From: Mauremys mutica
Lineage: Eukaryota; Chordata; Testudines; Geoemydidae
Assembly: GCF_020497125.1 (NCBI RefSeq)
Contig: NC_059075.1
Coordinates: 36,244,003-36,308,002, forward strand
Length of the DNA stretch: 64,000 nt
Direction of reading: 5' to 3'
Part shown: positions 35,520-47,053 of the stretch, one piece after another
How the letters are laid out: the number at the start of each line of letters is the position of its first letter
Position numbering within the stretch: position 1 is the first letter of the stretch
Notes under the pieces: model-generated
Told to the model about the DNA's origin: nothing
Databases searched by the model: none
The model's input: the letters and a program-made list of their open reading frames with translations, nothing else
Made by a program: the position numbers and the translations under genes

Positions 35520-38015
35520 GGGAGCTGGGGACATCCATTGCTCCCCCCCCCCCTTCCCTGGAGAATATGTCAGCATTCTGGTGGGCTTTCCTGGCTTGAT
35601 GCTGAATTTGGAATGCGTAGGGCTGAAGAGACAGGTACCAGCGCATCAGATGGGGGGTTGAGTCCATCATGTTTAACCATCTTAATGGGCCATGGTCAGT
35701 GACAAGCTTGACTGGGTTTCCCAGGAGATAGTATCTGAGCGAGTCTATGACCCATTTTACCGCTAGGCCCTCCTTCTCTATGACAGAGTAGGCTTGTTCT
35801 CATGGGAACAGTTTGTGCTCAAATAGAGCACAGGGTCTTCCTCCCCCTTTATTTCTTGAGATAGAACAGTGCCCAGTCCCACATCGGAAGCATCTGTCTA
35901 CAAAATTAATTATTTGGAGAAGTCTGGACTGAATCGGACCAATTCTATAAAGAGGCATTCTTTCAGTTTTTGAAAGGCTTTTTCACAGGCCCTAGATCAG
36001 TGCACTTTCTTGGGGCTGTTGTTTGTAACTAGATCTGTGAGATGGGCTGCAATCATCGAGAACCTTGGTTCAAACTGGTGGTAGTAGCCAGCAAGTCCCA
36101 AAAAACTGCTTACCTCTTTCTTGGTGGTAGGGCATAGGGTGTCCTTGAGGGCCTAGACTTTATCTATAAGGGGACAGATCTGGTTTTTCCCCAAAATGTA
36201 TCCCAGGTAGGTGGTTTCTTCTGTTCCTATTTTACATTTTGCAGGGTTTGCTGTTAGTCCAGCCTGTCACAGGGAGCGGAGCACAGCCGCAACTTAGGCC
36301 AGATGTTCCTTCCGGGTTTGGCTGTAGATGACTACATCATCTATATATGGTGACAAGTATCAGAGGGGTAGCCGTGTTAGTCTGGATCTGTAAAAGCAGC
36401 AAAGAGTCCTGTGGAACCTTATAGACTAACAGACATTTTGGAGCATGAGCTTTCGTGGGTGAATACCCACTTCGTCGGATGCATGTCTGGGTGAGGGTGA
36501 GGCGTACGAGTTATGGGGCTGAAAAACCTGGTTGATAAGGTGTTGGAATGTCACGGGTGTACCATGGAGTCCAAAGGGCATAGTTTGAAACTGCTAGAGG
36601 CCAAATGGAGTGGCAAAGGCAGTTTTTTCTTGCAATTCTGGTGTGAGTGGGATTTGCCAATATCCCTTTGTTAAGTCTAAGGTGCTGATATACTGAGCTT
36701 CACCCAGCTAGTCTTGTAGTTCATTCACACGGAGCATGGGTAGGTGTCAAATTTGGAGATCACATTAACCTTCTGGAAGTTGATGCAAAACTGGACTAAT
36801 ATGGTCTGAGACTAATATGACAGGATTTTGCCACTCGATGTGGGATTCCTCAATTACCTCAAGCTCCAACATGGTCGGGATTCCTGTTTAACTGCCTCAC
36901 ACACTTTCTGGGGAAATAGCCAGGCGTTCTCCCAGATGATCTGTCCAGGTTCAGTCTGGATGTTGTGGTGCATGAGGTGGGTACTTCCTGGTTGGGAGGA
37001 AAACACTGTTGGGCATGCTTTCACTAGGCTCTGCACCTGGGCTGTTTGTTCAGGGCAAAGTTGTTTCACCACCTGCATAGCCTCTGGGGGACAGGACATA
37101 AGGCACTTGGGGCCCCAGTTCTGGTTCAGGGGTGCATGGGGTGATGAATAGGTTCGCTCATTCTTTCCACACCTTCAGCAGGTTAATGTGATAGACCTGG
37201 GTGGGCTTCAGTTTGTCAGGTTGTCTAAGCTCATAATTGACTGGCCCAACATGGCACACAATTTCATAGGGTCCTTGCCACTTGGTCAGTAGTTTAGACT
37301 CCATACTTAGGAGTAGAAGAAGGACCTGATTGCCTGGCCTGAAAGTGAATACCTGTGCTCCCTTGTTATAAGTGCGTTCCTGGGTTTGTTAGGCGGTGAG
37401 GAGGTTTTCTTTAGCCAAAGCTCTCACAGTCTCCCCCATAGTCTCAACACATATTGTAGGACATTTTGAGTTCTCGGAGTTTGTCCTTCCCACATCTCTT
37501 GGACCAGGTTAAGGATTCCCTGGGGCCATCTCTCATATAAGAGCTTGAATGGAGAGAAGCCAGTAGAGGATATTGGGACTTCCCGAACGGCATACGGGTC
37601 AGGGGATCAGTGATCCCAATGGTTCAGGTCTTCTGGCATAAAATTTTCAGCATCTGCTTCAGGGTTCAGTTGAAGCATTCAACCAGACCATCTGTTTGCG
37701 GGTGATAAACTAAGGTATAGGAGCTCTTTATTTTCAGAACTCCTACTCAAGCAAAGACTTTCAGTAGTTCCGTGGCAATAGTCTTTGCATTGGTGTTACA
37801 TAGTGGGATTGCCTCAAGACAGCGAGTAGCATAATCAGCTATCATCAATAGGTGTTTGTATCTGGTAGCACTTTTTTCCAGGGGGCCGACGAGGTCTATA
37901 CCAATTCGTTCGAAGGGGACATCGGTCACTGGAAGAGGGACGAAGGGGGTTTTCATCCAGCCTTATGGCCTGACCAGCTGGTATTCCAGGAAGAAGTTGC
38001 AGAAGTTTGGTCCAG
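35520..38015 (-). pseudogene. gypsy-type pol remnant: integrase, reverse transcriptase, RNase H
   Basis: Domains in minus-strand order. Integrase: end of the zinc-binding part (CNFFLEYQLVRP near 37990); core with VPFERIGIDLVGPLEKSATR and the catalytic-region MIADYATR (37956-37747); GLVECFN near 37690; C-terminal YEIVCHVGPVNYELRQPDK and YHINLLKVW near 37260-37180. Then a linker, and reverse transcriptase from the EVIEESHIEWQNPVILVS block (about 36860-36790) through the YIDD catalytic motif at 36348-36337, to the connection region. RNase H end: TDHGPLRWL near 35690 and HQARKAHQNADIFSREGG near 35600. Family elements normally carry gag and protease before this; both are absent. Frameshifts and stops are scattered throughout, and a Penelope tail splits the sequence just before YIDD. 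The protein cannot be made. Confidence 0.8.
36356..36483 (-). mobile_element. Penelope-like tail inserted in the gypsy reverse transcriptase
   Basis: A single tail of the first family: plus-strand start 'agtatcagaggggtagccg', end 'cttcgtcggatgca'. Removing it rejoins the host frame so that the residues before YIDD read through (PDM then SPYIDD). No target duplication is visible, unlike the three inverted pairs. Confidence 0.85.
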
Positions 38016-38098
38016 GTGTGTCGGGGCAAGGCTGGCTGAGCCCAGTATGATCCCTTAATCCTTTGTTGATCAGTGTGGGGTTTGTACACTCCATCACA
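38016..38098 (-). repeat. 5' LTR stub of the gypsy-type element
   Basis: The first 80 or so bases of the 5' LTR (minus strand TGTGATGGAGTG onward), directly fused to the integrase zinc region. The fusion marks a deletion of the rest of the LTR, gag and protease. Confidence 0.75.
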
Positions 38099-38103
38099 GA
38101 CAG

Positions 38104-39068
38104 GAAATCTCCAAAGAAAACATGGTGTGCTGTCTGAAAATCCAATGGTTCTTTTGCACAGATAGCATGTTTTAACCCTGATGTCCTGAATAAATTCCAT
38201 TTGGGGCAAACACACTGCACTACCCTATTCTGCCCCTGCAGTTTCTATCTAGGGCATAGATGTGTGGGCATAGATGAGGTATTCTTCTTTAGTGTCTTTC
38301 CTAAACTGTTAAATAGCTATCATTGGTGGGAATGACAGAATCCCTGAAATCTTCACCTGACTCTTACTCAGGACCTGATATAACTCCGACTGAATCAAAG
38401 GAAAAATTCCCATTTTCTTCAGTGGAAGTTGCATCAGGCAAAACAGTTAAAGAGGTCTATGGGAGTTACAGTACACTGAAGACTAATAACATCAGTCTTT
38501 AAGTAGAAATGAGATTCTGATACTGATCCTAGCCCTCGTTTCATTGAGTAAATAGGTTTATTTAATGTTAGCCAATGGAGAGGTCTACTAAATAATGCCA
38601 AAGGGAAGTTCTGCTTAAAAACTAATAGCATCATGTCTCCAAGTAAATACTGCTGGATTTTCCCCACAACCTATATGATACATCTGTTGAATAAGATGTA
38701 ATTTGCTTGGAATTGTTTTGTTTAACCTGCTTAAAAATATTAAATTACCCCTCAATCTAAATGAACTGTGTACATAATCAGCAAAATGTATGCATTAATG
38801 AAAGATAAACCAGTAATCTTGTCATGATGTATAAAAACACACACATGGGCTATTTCTTGTCCAGAAAGAAAATAATTCAGAAGTTTGCTTTACTGTAGTC
38901 ATAAATTTTAAACTTCTGCCACTGTGAGGTTTGCATTATACATGTCCCATAGGTGTGGAGAAAAGCAATCCCATTAATAGTGATAAATACATAAATAAAA
39001 TTATCAGAACAGAGCCAGCCTGTTAATAAGCCTCAGTCAATAAACCTCAACCTTCATTTCAAAAGCAG
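38104..39068. other. Unassigned DNA
   Basis: No gene or clear repeat was recognised. Confidence 0.4.
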
Positions 39069-39393
39069 CTGAGGAAAAGGGATACTGGAGACAGAACCAA
39101 ATGGTCTCAAATCAACAAGAAGAAATCCAATAAACACAAGTGCAAAGTACTACACTTAGGAAGGAAAACACAAATGCACAACTTCAAAATGGGAAATAAC
39201 TAGGTAGGTGGTAGAACTTCTGAAAGGGATTTGGGGACAGTGGGTCACAAATTGAATGAGTCAAACATGTGATGCAGTTGCTAAAAAGGCTAATATTCTG
39301 TGGTGTGTTAACAGGACTGTCATGTAAGACATGGGAGGTAATTGTCAAACTCTACTCGGCACTGCTGAAGCCTCAGCTGAACTACTGTGTCCA
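39069..39393 (+). pseudogene. CR1 LINE reverse transcriptase fragment
   Basis: The translated pieces follow the CR1 order after the catalytic core: NKHKCKVLHLGRKTQMHNFKMG, then a TSERDLGTVGHKLNESN-like block, then REVIVKLYSALLKPQLNYCVQ after correcting small slips. It has several stops and frameshifts, and lacks both the catalytic FADD region and the 3' end. Confidence 0.75.
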
Positions 39394-39396
39394 GAG

Positions 39397-39556
39397 GCAC
39401 CAACTTTCTCATTTCCCCGGGATGCTTGATCCTGACTCTGCCCGAGGGCCTGCCTCCACTCCATCCCTTCCCCAAGGCCCCACCTCCACACTGACTCTTC
39501 CTGCCCCTGCTCTGCCCCCCACCCCTCTTCCCACCTTGTTCCACCCTCTCCCCTAA
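39397..39556. repeat. C-rich interspersed repeat
   Basis: 'ggcaccaactttctcatttc' followed by clusters of 'cctgcctccactccatccc' and 'cccaaggccccacctcc'. Compositionally unlike its surroundings. The long frames on both strands are a composition effect. Confidence 0.5.
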
Positions 39557-39594
39557 GTGTGCTCTGTCCTTGCTCTGCATCTTCCTGACCCACA

Positions 39595-40375
39595 GAATTT
39601 CCCAAACTTCTGTTCCCAAGGGAACAGTGCACTGCAGCTTATCAGTTACATTGTAGGACACAGCTCCACTTGCAACACTGCCCTTAGATTTCTTTATAGA
39701 GAAAGCAAGTATAAGTTTATTTAACAAAGAACAGAGATTAAAATGCTAGCAGAAATATTGGAAACAAAGATTTACGTATAAAATAAAATCATAAACTGTT
39801 CTCTATAAACTAAATTTAATATAATGGTCTCCTCTTATCTAATAAAGTACTGCTCACCCAAAGACCTTCTCACAGCATTTTTCAAACAGGATGCCTGAGG
39901 CCCTCCTTTCATAAGACCAAGACCTCTGGCACTTTGTTTCCCCAGATGAAGGATGTTCCAAGGGTGTCTCTGCTCCCTAGATATATTAGGCCATTCCTTT
40001 ATTCTTTACCTGAAAACAATATTCTCTTCCCCCTCACCACCCCACAATGTTCACCTCTTCTTGTTAATTTCTTCTCTTGAAGTCCCCACAATCTCTTCAT
40101 TCGCACTGTAGGACACACAATGGTCAGCCAGAGAGATAAATGTCTCCTACCTCCTGTCTGGTGGAACTTGTTACCTCTGTGTTACCTGCCTTTAACTTCA
40201 AGGCTTTAAGAACATAATTTTATTATATATCATATCTCCTTACATATTTTCTGCATATACATCTCACAAGGATTACAACGACCAGTGTAACACAGGCTTT
40301 TTGTAGAGACCTCATATGCCAACCTTTAGTGTATTATTATGCATATAACTGACCTGGTATGTTATCATTTTGTTT
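39595..40375 (-). repeat. ERV-type LTR remnant
   Basis: Homologous blocks are shared with the LTR 18775-21281: 'gtataagtttattta' (AATAAA on minus), 'ggaaacaaagatttacgta', 'aaataaaatcataaac', and the right-hand part 'atacatctcacaaggatta', 'gtagagacctcatatg'. The clean LTR ends and target duplication seen in the other copy are not evident here. Confidence 0.65.
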
Positions 40376-41569
40376 AATTATTCTTTGTACAGCACAAAAG
40401 AATGTGGGGCCTATTGCAAATGTGAATGGTTGATTAACCAGTGGTGATGAATGATTATGGATAGTCCCACATTTCTCCTCATGCTCTAAGTTCCCTCCCT
40501 CTTCACCATTTTCCTTTTACTAGAGTCATTTTAATGGGCTTTTGACCTATGTTTTTAAAAGCATGAATAGGGATTTCCCCTAAAGCAGATATCAACAATA
40601 ATATGTGGCTCATCCTGCAGGCAGCACTGTCATTCATGGAATAATCTGAGTAAGCAACTTGCCCCAAGAGGTATTTATACATTACCTTTGCAATGTGTCC
40701 CTGGGGCCAAATGAGAACGCAAATTAGGTAACCCTAAATCCATCCACTACCAACTCAACTCTTTAGCATTTGGTACACACCGTTACCTTATTAGGGCATA
40801 TATGTCTCTCCTTCGCCTAGGTAAAATTTGTTGATAATGTAGCAAAACTGTCTGCAATAGTTTCAGACCAAACAAGAATCTTGTATTAACACAGAATGTT
40901 AAAATGCGTTGTTGAGTTTATTTGGTTGTGTGTGACTGTAGTTAGCGCATTGTGATATGTGTCTTTTCCCTTCCACTCCCAAAAGGAGATGAAGCAAGTT
41001 CTCCAGACAGATCACTGATTAATGTTCACTACTCTAAACTTTCACTGGCTTCAGGAGTCGTTTATTGAAAATATTCAGCTGAGTCTCAAAGCCAACAACA
41101 TTCCCCCAGGGTGCCCATTAGGCAGAAGGGCAGCACAGTTGTAAACAATCTATTTTGTAAAGTCGAGGAATGTGATAGAAAAGACATCTAAGTGGTATTT
41201 GGTAAATATTTCATACTCTGGAATGCACAGCTTGCAGGCAGAGAGAAAAATGTGGAAGACAATTTAGAAACAGTTTCCCCAGAAAAGAAACCTCTCTACA
41301 AATATTCCAACAATAAAAAACAAACTGATACTGGCTCAGGTGACTGGTGAGCAATAACAGTTGCAAAGATTTGGAGAGCCCTTTGCGTATTCCACATTCC
41401 AATATATAGAGTATGTACCTATAAAAAAAGGTGGCTTGCAGGGTAGATGAAGATAACTGGTACTTACTTTATGTATTTATAATAAAAATATAATATAATT
41501 AATATAAGCTTATATATACATTTAAACATTATTATAGGTGATTGTGTCTTTCTCCTCACACCCTTTGTA
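40376..41569. other. Unassigned DNA
   Basis: No gene or clear repeat was recognised. Confidence 0.4.
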
Positions 41570-41692
41570 TGTCTTCTCAGATTATAAACTCTTTGGGGCA
41601 CTGCCTCTGCCTCTCTGTATGTTTGTACAGAATATAGTGCAATGGGACTGAGGCCTCTGAGAACCACCACAATATAATGTATTACCTTTTCT
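41570..41692 (+). repeat. MIR-like SINE tail
   Basis: 'agattataaactctttgggg', 'ctgcctctgcctctctgtatg', 'tttgtacagaatatagtgca', 'ccaccacaatataatg': the reverse complement of the tails at 12930-13235 and 18165-18300. Confidence 0.6.
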
Positions 41693-43394
41693 ACTAAGAA
41701 TATTGTCAATATAACTTGATGGAAGTTGGCAGTTTCAGTCGTCAGGTGATCACCAAGTCTAATTTTAGCACTGAGTTTCAAATTTTAATGAACTCAAAGA
41801 TTTAAAGTGAAACTCAGCTGTATATCGTTTGTTTCTCCTGTTATTTTAATTGCTTTGAAGGATTTGTACATCTGGCCAAACTGGTAAACATGCATTGTGG
41901 ATGTGATTCTCACTTGCACTCAAGCCCCCATTTACAGTGCAAGAATAGTGTAAAGGGGCCTTTGTGTAAATGACCTATGAATTTAGCTATCTCCATTCCC
42001 CTGGCTTTAAAAAAAAATCACTTAGGTCACTGAGTAGATGTTCGATTTCTGTGGAATGTACCATACTCATTATTTGTGTTATCTGACTAGTTGCATGGGT
42101 CATACAATATTATTTTTGCCCACTGATTGTTTTTAAGCAGAAGAATAATGAATGATAAGTAATGACTAAGGAACTCTAGCAAATTTTCGGGGGATAATCA
42201 TTTGTTTTTAATTTTCAGGATTCATGAATCTTTCAATGTACTCCCTAGGGTCAATTGAATTATTGTAAAATACAAATATTGTAAATCCACATATCATCAC
42301 AATCAAAACTCAGCACTATTAATCATGAAAAATATTAGTGTATCATTTTTATACTGTTTGACCATCTCAAGAGTCTTTGAGTCCAAATAATAAAGCAGAC
42401 ATATTTGTCCAGAACTCATCACTTGTTCATGGAAAGAATTGCAAAAGTCAGCAAACTTTCCAGTGATACCTGGGTTAATTTCAGTTTTTAAATGAAATCC
42501 AGAACCAGACTAGCTTCTTCTAGTTTCAGGTTACACAAAAATTTGAACAATTTGGAAGGCAAACTTTGACATGCATCAATCAATTTTTGTTGATTTGCAT
42601 CAGACTGCATGCAAACTGCATCTGTTGTATAGATATTCTGCTGTTCTTAGTGTGTTTAACAACCCAAGTAATTATACTTGGGCACTTCCTAACTAACTCA
42701 ACAGCAGCCAGAGCCTGGCATTGCCTGCAATCCAGAGCACCACCTTCCAAAATGGAAGATGGGTGAGCTTTGGTCTCTACAGCTGCATCCCACCTCCTTA
42801 CATAATAATAGTGCCTGCTCCACACAGATATGACTTTTACATATTCCTAATTATAACATTGTGCCAATCCAGCGGAGCAGGCACATATGCAGATTAATTG
42901 TAATTAAAATATATATGCACATTCAAGAGAAATAATATCCAGTAAAATATTCCACACTCTCCAAAGCTGACACTTGGCTCCCTCTGCTCACTCCAGTTAA
43001 GTAAATGCCCATGAAAGGCCTTGCACTGTACTCTGAGGATGAATGGTTTGGCTTCTGTCAGATCAGGGGACATGAGAGTGAATTCCAAACTCAAGCACCC
43101 TGCACTGAGAAAGCCCTGCCATTAGCTCCCTATAAAATAAATTTGCAGGTTGTTAGCTTGATAGCCTTAGCTGGTCTCACATAAGGGGGGAAACTGTCTA
43201 TAAGGTAGCTGTGTCTTGAAACCTTTACCAAACATTGTAAATAAGTCAACAACTTTAATTTCACCCATAAACTAGTGAGAAAGATAATATGCATTGTGTG
43301 AGAAGCACTGACTAAGAAGCAATCAGATGAAATTTCAGAGTTGACTGCAGCTATGCCCCAAGTGGAAGACTTATGATAATATATGGAGATATAC
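41693..43394. other. Unassigned DNA
   Basis: About 1.7 kb. An inverted pair GTGCCTGCTCC / GGAGCAGGCAC lies at about 42811-42883. No gene was recognised. Confidence 0.4.
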
Positions 43395-43569
43395 CTATCT
43401 CATAGAACTGGAAGGGACCCTGAAAGGTTATTGAGTCCAGCCCCCTGCCTTTACTAGATGGACCAAGTACTGAATTTGGCACCAGATCCCAAAGTGGCCC
43501 CCTCAAGGATTGAGTTCACAACTCTGGGTTTAGTAAGCCCATGCTCAAACCACTGAGCTATCCCTCCCC
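43395..43569 (-). repeat. tRNA-derived SINE with CR1-like tail (second copy)
   Basis: Same layout as 919-1101: the tRNA-like head at the right ('aaaccactgagctatccctc' on plus) and the CR1-type tail at the left ('ctcatagaactggaagggac'). Confidence 0.85.
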
Positions 43570-43891
43570 GCCTAATATACTCAGTCTTGCAATACACCTA
43601 GTCTGGAAATGTCAAGGGCCTGGCTAATAGTGGTGAGAGCCACATCTGAAAAGAAGGGTCACAACCTCCTATGAAGAAAAGTGGTTTCAGTCACTGTTAT
43701 CTGGGTGTGTATATATCAGTGTACAACAAAGAACTAAAAGTAAACTGGAAAAAAAGGTGAACTGGTTGACCATGTCTAAAAATTTATGCTCAGGAATGAG
43801 CAATACTTTTGCTAACTTAACCAGTGAAATAGTCTGAAATGTCACAGAGAAAGTGTAGGCCAGATTTATTATAAGCAATATTATTTAAATG

Positions 43892-44107
43892 TAGAAGCAG
43901 CAAAGAATCCTGTGGCACCTTATAGACTAACAGACGTTTTGCAGCATGAGCTTTCGTGGGTGAATACCCACTTCTTCGGATGCAAGCACGAAGAAGTGGG
44001 TATTCACCCACGAAAGCTCATGCTGCAAAACGTCTGTTAGTCTATAAGGTGCCACAGGATTCTTTGCTGCTTCTACAGAACCAGACTAACACGGCTACGC
44101 CTCTGAT
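43892..44107. mobile_element. Penelope-like tail, first family, inverted pair 2 (perfect palindrome)
   Basis: Arms 43892-43978 and 43989-44075 are 87 bp each and identical in inverted order, around a 10 bp centre. The plus-strand copy continues another 32 nt to the terminus (CAGACTAACACGGCTACGCC); the inverted arm lacks those bases. A direct repeat ATTATTTAAATG (43880-43891 and 44108-44119) flanks the pair, extendable by AT to 14 bp. Both arms share the unusual GAATCCTG where other copies read GAGTCCTG, so one arm was probably copied from the other. Confidence 0.9.
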
Positions 44108-44119
44108 ATTATTTAAATG

Positions 44120-45757
44120 GAAACTAATTCAAGTTTCAACATGGATGTGTGCAAGTAAATGTGTGATTCCTTGTGCAATCTGAGTAATTGACTATGTATA
44201 GTAATAGAGGTTTTAAGGAACAGAACTGTAGCCACAGCAGCTACTCTGCAAGTCCCCATCCCCTCTAGCAGTGCCTCTATATAGCCAGAAACATACCAGT
44301 ACTGCCCAGCCTTCTTGCCCTGCAGCTGTAGAGAGTCACTGCTGAGAAATTAATCTCAGTGCATAGGGAACACAAAGTCACCCTGCATGGGTATTCCGTG
44401 GGCTCCCCCAACTGTTGGGAACTGTAATGGTTTTGTTGTATTTAAGGCAGGGGACAGGTTCGGGATACACTACATATGTTGAATTCAGAACTACAAATGA
44501 ATTTTATCTTTTCTATTCCTGCCAACTCCTACATTCAATCTCAAGACTTTTCCTTGCCAATCATTATTGAAACCATCTGAACACCTAAAACATAGCATGT
44601 ACCTGCACTGTATTTCAACATTTCGTGAGGAAACACAGCATCTTGACCTTAATCTTGGCAGGTACACTTCTCATTGACTGATTTTCAAATGCTTTGTTTT
44701 GAAAATCTATCAGTTTGCAAAAGACTTGAGGAACATGACCTCACTCTATGTCCAGCTACAACTGAGAAGGATTGCATTTTCCTGGAACTTATCCATTGCT
44801 TGAAAAATATTAAAGTTAATATGATGATCAAGAAAAAAGAAAAGGAAAGTAATGAAGACAGAAGGGTGCCAGAAACTATGCCAGTGAAAGTCACACAGAC
44901 CCAACATATCTTGTTTTCATTTTAAATCTGACTATGCAGCAAATACTGTTAGAGGGGCGAAGATAACTAATTTTTCATGCTCAGATAATGGTTAGTCTTT
45001 CTGCTAAGAATACTGCATTGGCATCAGCTCTTGAGACTTTATCATGCATCTCACAGTATTTGTTGGGTTTTTTTCTTAAAGTCCCAGCTCCTGGAGTCAG
45101 TTGAATACATGAGAATCTCAGCTTTCATTTTGAAAAAGAAGTAAGTTCTTTGTCTTTATGCTTACAGATTATACTTAAAGGTTAAAAACAAGATGGCAAA
45201 TAAAAAATAACCCTATATACATTGTGAATTTTAAACCAATCTCCTGATTTTTTGGGGGTAGGGGAGTGGACTCATGACCTTTGAACATTTGAAGTTGGCA
45301 GTACTGATACTGACATGGGTATTAAATAGCGCCAATTGCTTGGACGATTTTTAATCCATTATAAAAAGGATTGAGATAATTAAATAACTCAACACAGGCC
45401 AAACCTCCACAAGTTGGAGAGAACTTTAGGTCTCAAGATGGATTTGATTTTGAGGCAAAAGGCTTGGTATCTCATTACCTTTCCCTGGAGACAACCAGTT
45501 TCCCGTCTTCAGCGTCTTTAGCTCTATTTTATCTTATTACTCCTTCATGATGTGGAAATGTAAAAGTGAATTTCTTCTCTAATGTAAACATTTAATAGGC
45601 TAACTACTAAGTGCAAGGCTTCTGCATTATTTTTGTATAACTGGAACCTATAGATAATTCATTGCCTGCACTTCTTTTAACTCAGTTGAGTGAACAATTT
45701 TAATAAGGTTCAACTCTGCATAACTTGGCTTACTTATAATTTAAGTAAAAAGAGGTA
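44120..45757. other. Unassigned DNA
   Basis: About 1.6 kb without a supported gene or named repeat. Confidence 0.4.
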
Positions 45758-45762
45758 CCATC

Positions 45763-46903
45763 TGTGACGGGTTCGGTCACAGAGACTCCCTTGGAACTGT
45801 CACCTGATATGCTGAAACTACCTCTGAGCCTGATTTCCCTGTCAGCTTGGGACTCCAGAACCCTGTCTTGTTGAGCCAGACATGCTAGCCTGCTGCAACA
45901 CAGACACAGGGTCTGAACCACATCCCAAAGGTTGCAGGCTTTAACTGAAAACTACTCAGCAAGTACTCCTGTCTTCAGCACCCAGACACCCAGCTCCCAA
46001 TGGCATCCAAACCCCAAATAAATCCATTTTACTCTGTATAAAGCTTATACGGGGTAAACTCATAAATTGTCTGCCCTCTATAACACTGATAGAGAGATAT
46101 GCTGTTTGCTCCCCCAGGTATTAATCACTTACTCTGGGTTCAATAATAAACAAAAGTGATTTTATTAAGAATAAAAAGTAGGATTTAAGTGGTTCCAAGA
46201 ATAGAACAAAGTAAGTCACCAAGTAAAATAAAGCAAAAGCACACAAGCCTAATACATTAAGAAACTGAATACAGGTAAATCTCACCCTCAGAGATGTTCC
46301 AATAATCTCCTTTCACACACTAGACTCCTTCTTAGTCTGGGCCCAATCCTTTTCCCCTGGTACAGTGCTTGTTAGTTCCAGCTCAGGTGGTAACTAGGGG
46401 TTTTCTCATGACTGCAGGCCCCTTTGTTCTGTTCCACCCCCTTTTATAGCTTTGGCTCAAGGCAGGAATCCTTTGTCTCTCTGGATTCCCACCCCTCCTT
46501 CTAAATGGAAAAGCACCAGGTTTAAGATGGATTCCAGTATCAGGTGACATGGTCACATGTCACTATAAGACCTCATTCTTCATTACCCACAGGCTGGCCC
46601 CCATGTTCAGAAGAAGGCTTGTGGGTAAATAAACCATCTATAGCCAATTGTCCTAGTCAATGGGTGCCATCACAATTCTAAACCTCCATTAATGGCTCAC
46701 ACTTTGCATAATTACAATAGGACCTCAGAGTTAACTTCATATTTCTAGTTTTAGATACAAGAATTATACATACATACAAATAGTATGAACACAGTCAGTA
46801 GATTATAAGTTTACAAGAGATCTTTTGCATAAAGCATATTCCAGTTACATTATATTTACATTCCAAGCATTTGTTCATAAAGCATATGAAGCGCAACGTC
46901 ACA
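45763..46903 (-). mobile_element. ERV-type solo LTR
   Basis: The 1,141 bp unit has inverted ends (TGTGACG at 45763, CGTCACA ending at 46903) and a perfect 5 bp direct repeat, CCATC (45758-45762 and 46904-46908). Minus orientation is supported by TATAAAAGG (plus strand CCTTTTATA near 46440) upstream of AATAAA (plus strand TTTATT near 46161). No internal coding region is present, so it is a product of LTR-LTR recombination. Confidence 0.85.
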
Positions 46904-47053
46904 CCATCCATCTACTTGCTGGTTTGTATTATTTATCTAACCTAAAATTGTCTCTTTGAGATTTGGTTGAATAGGTTAGAATTGATAAAACATAATTTGC
47001 TCTTCTATAGCAAAAACATTAACAGAAAATATTGTTAAAGATAGGCTCCTGGA

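Larger units (their letters stand above)
34965..38098 (-). mobile_element. Ty3/gypsy-type LTR retrotransposon with IN-RT-RH gene order, internally deleted
   Basis: The outer ends are TGTAATGG (34965) and CCATCACA (38098), flanked by a perfect 5 bp direct repeat, GACAG (34960-34964 and 38099-38103). On the minus strand the order is: LTR start stub (38098 to about 38016), integrase, reverse transcriptase, RNase H, polypurine tract, complete 3' LTR. Most of the 5' LTR, gag, protease and the integrase N-terminus are gone. Integrase before reverse transcriptase is the copia-like order described for the Gmr1-type group of vertebrate gypsy elements. A Penelope tail interrupts the reverse transcriptase at 36356-36483. 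Confidence 0.85.

Noticed and set aside
39320..39727. 135-codon minus-strand frame
   Set aside because: It spans a CR1 remnant, a C-rich repeat and an LTR edge; the frame is accidental.
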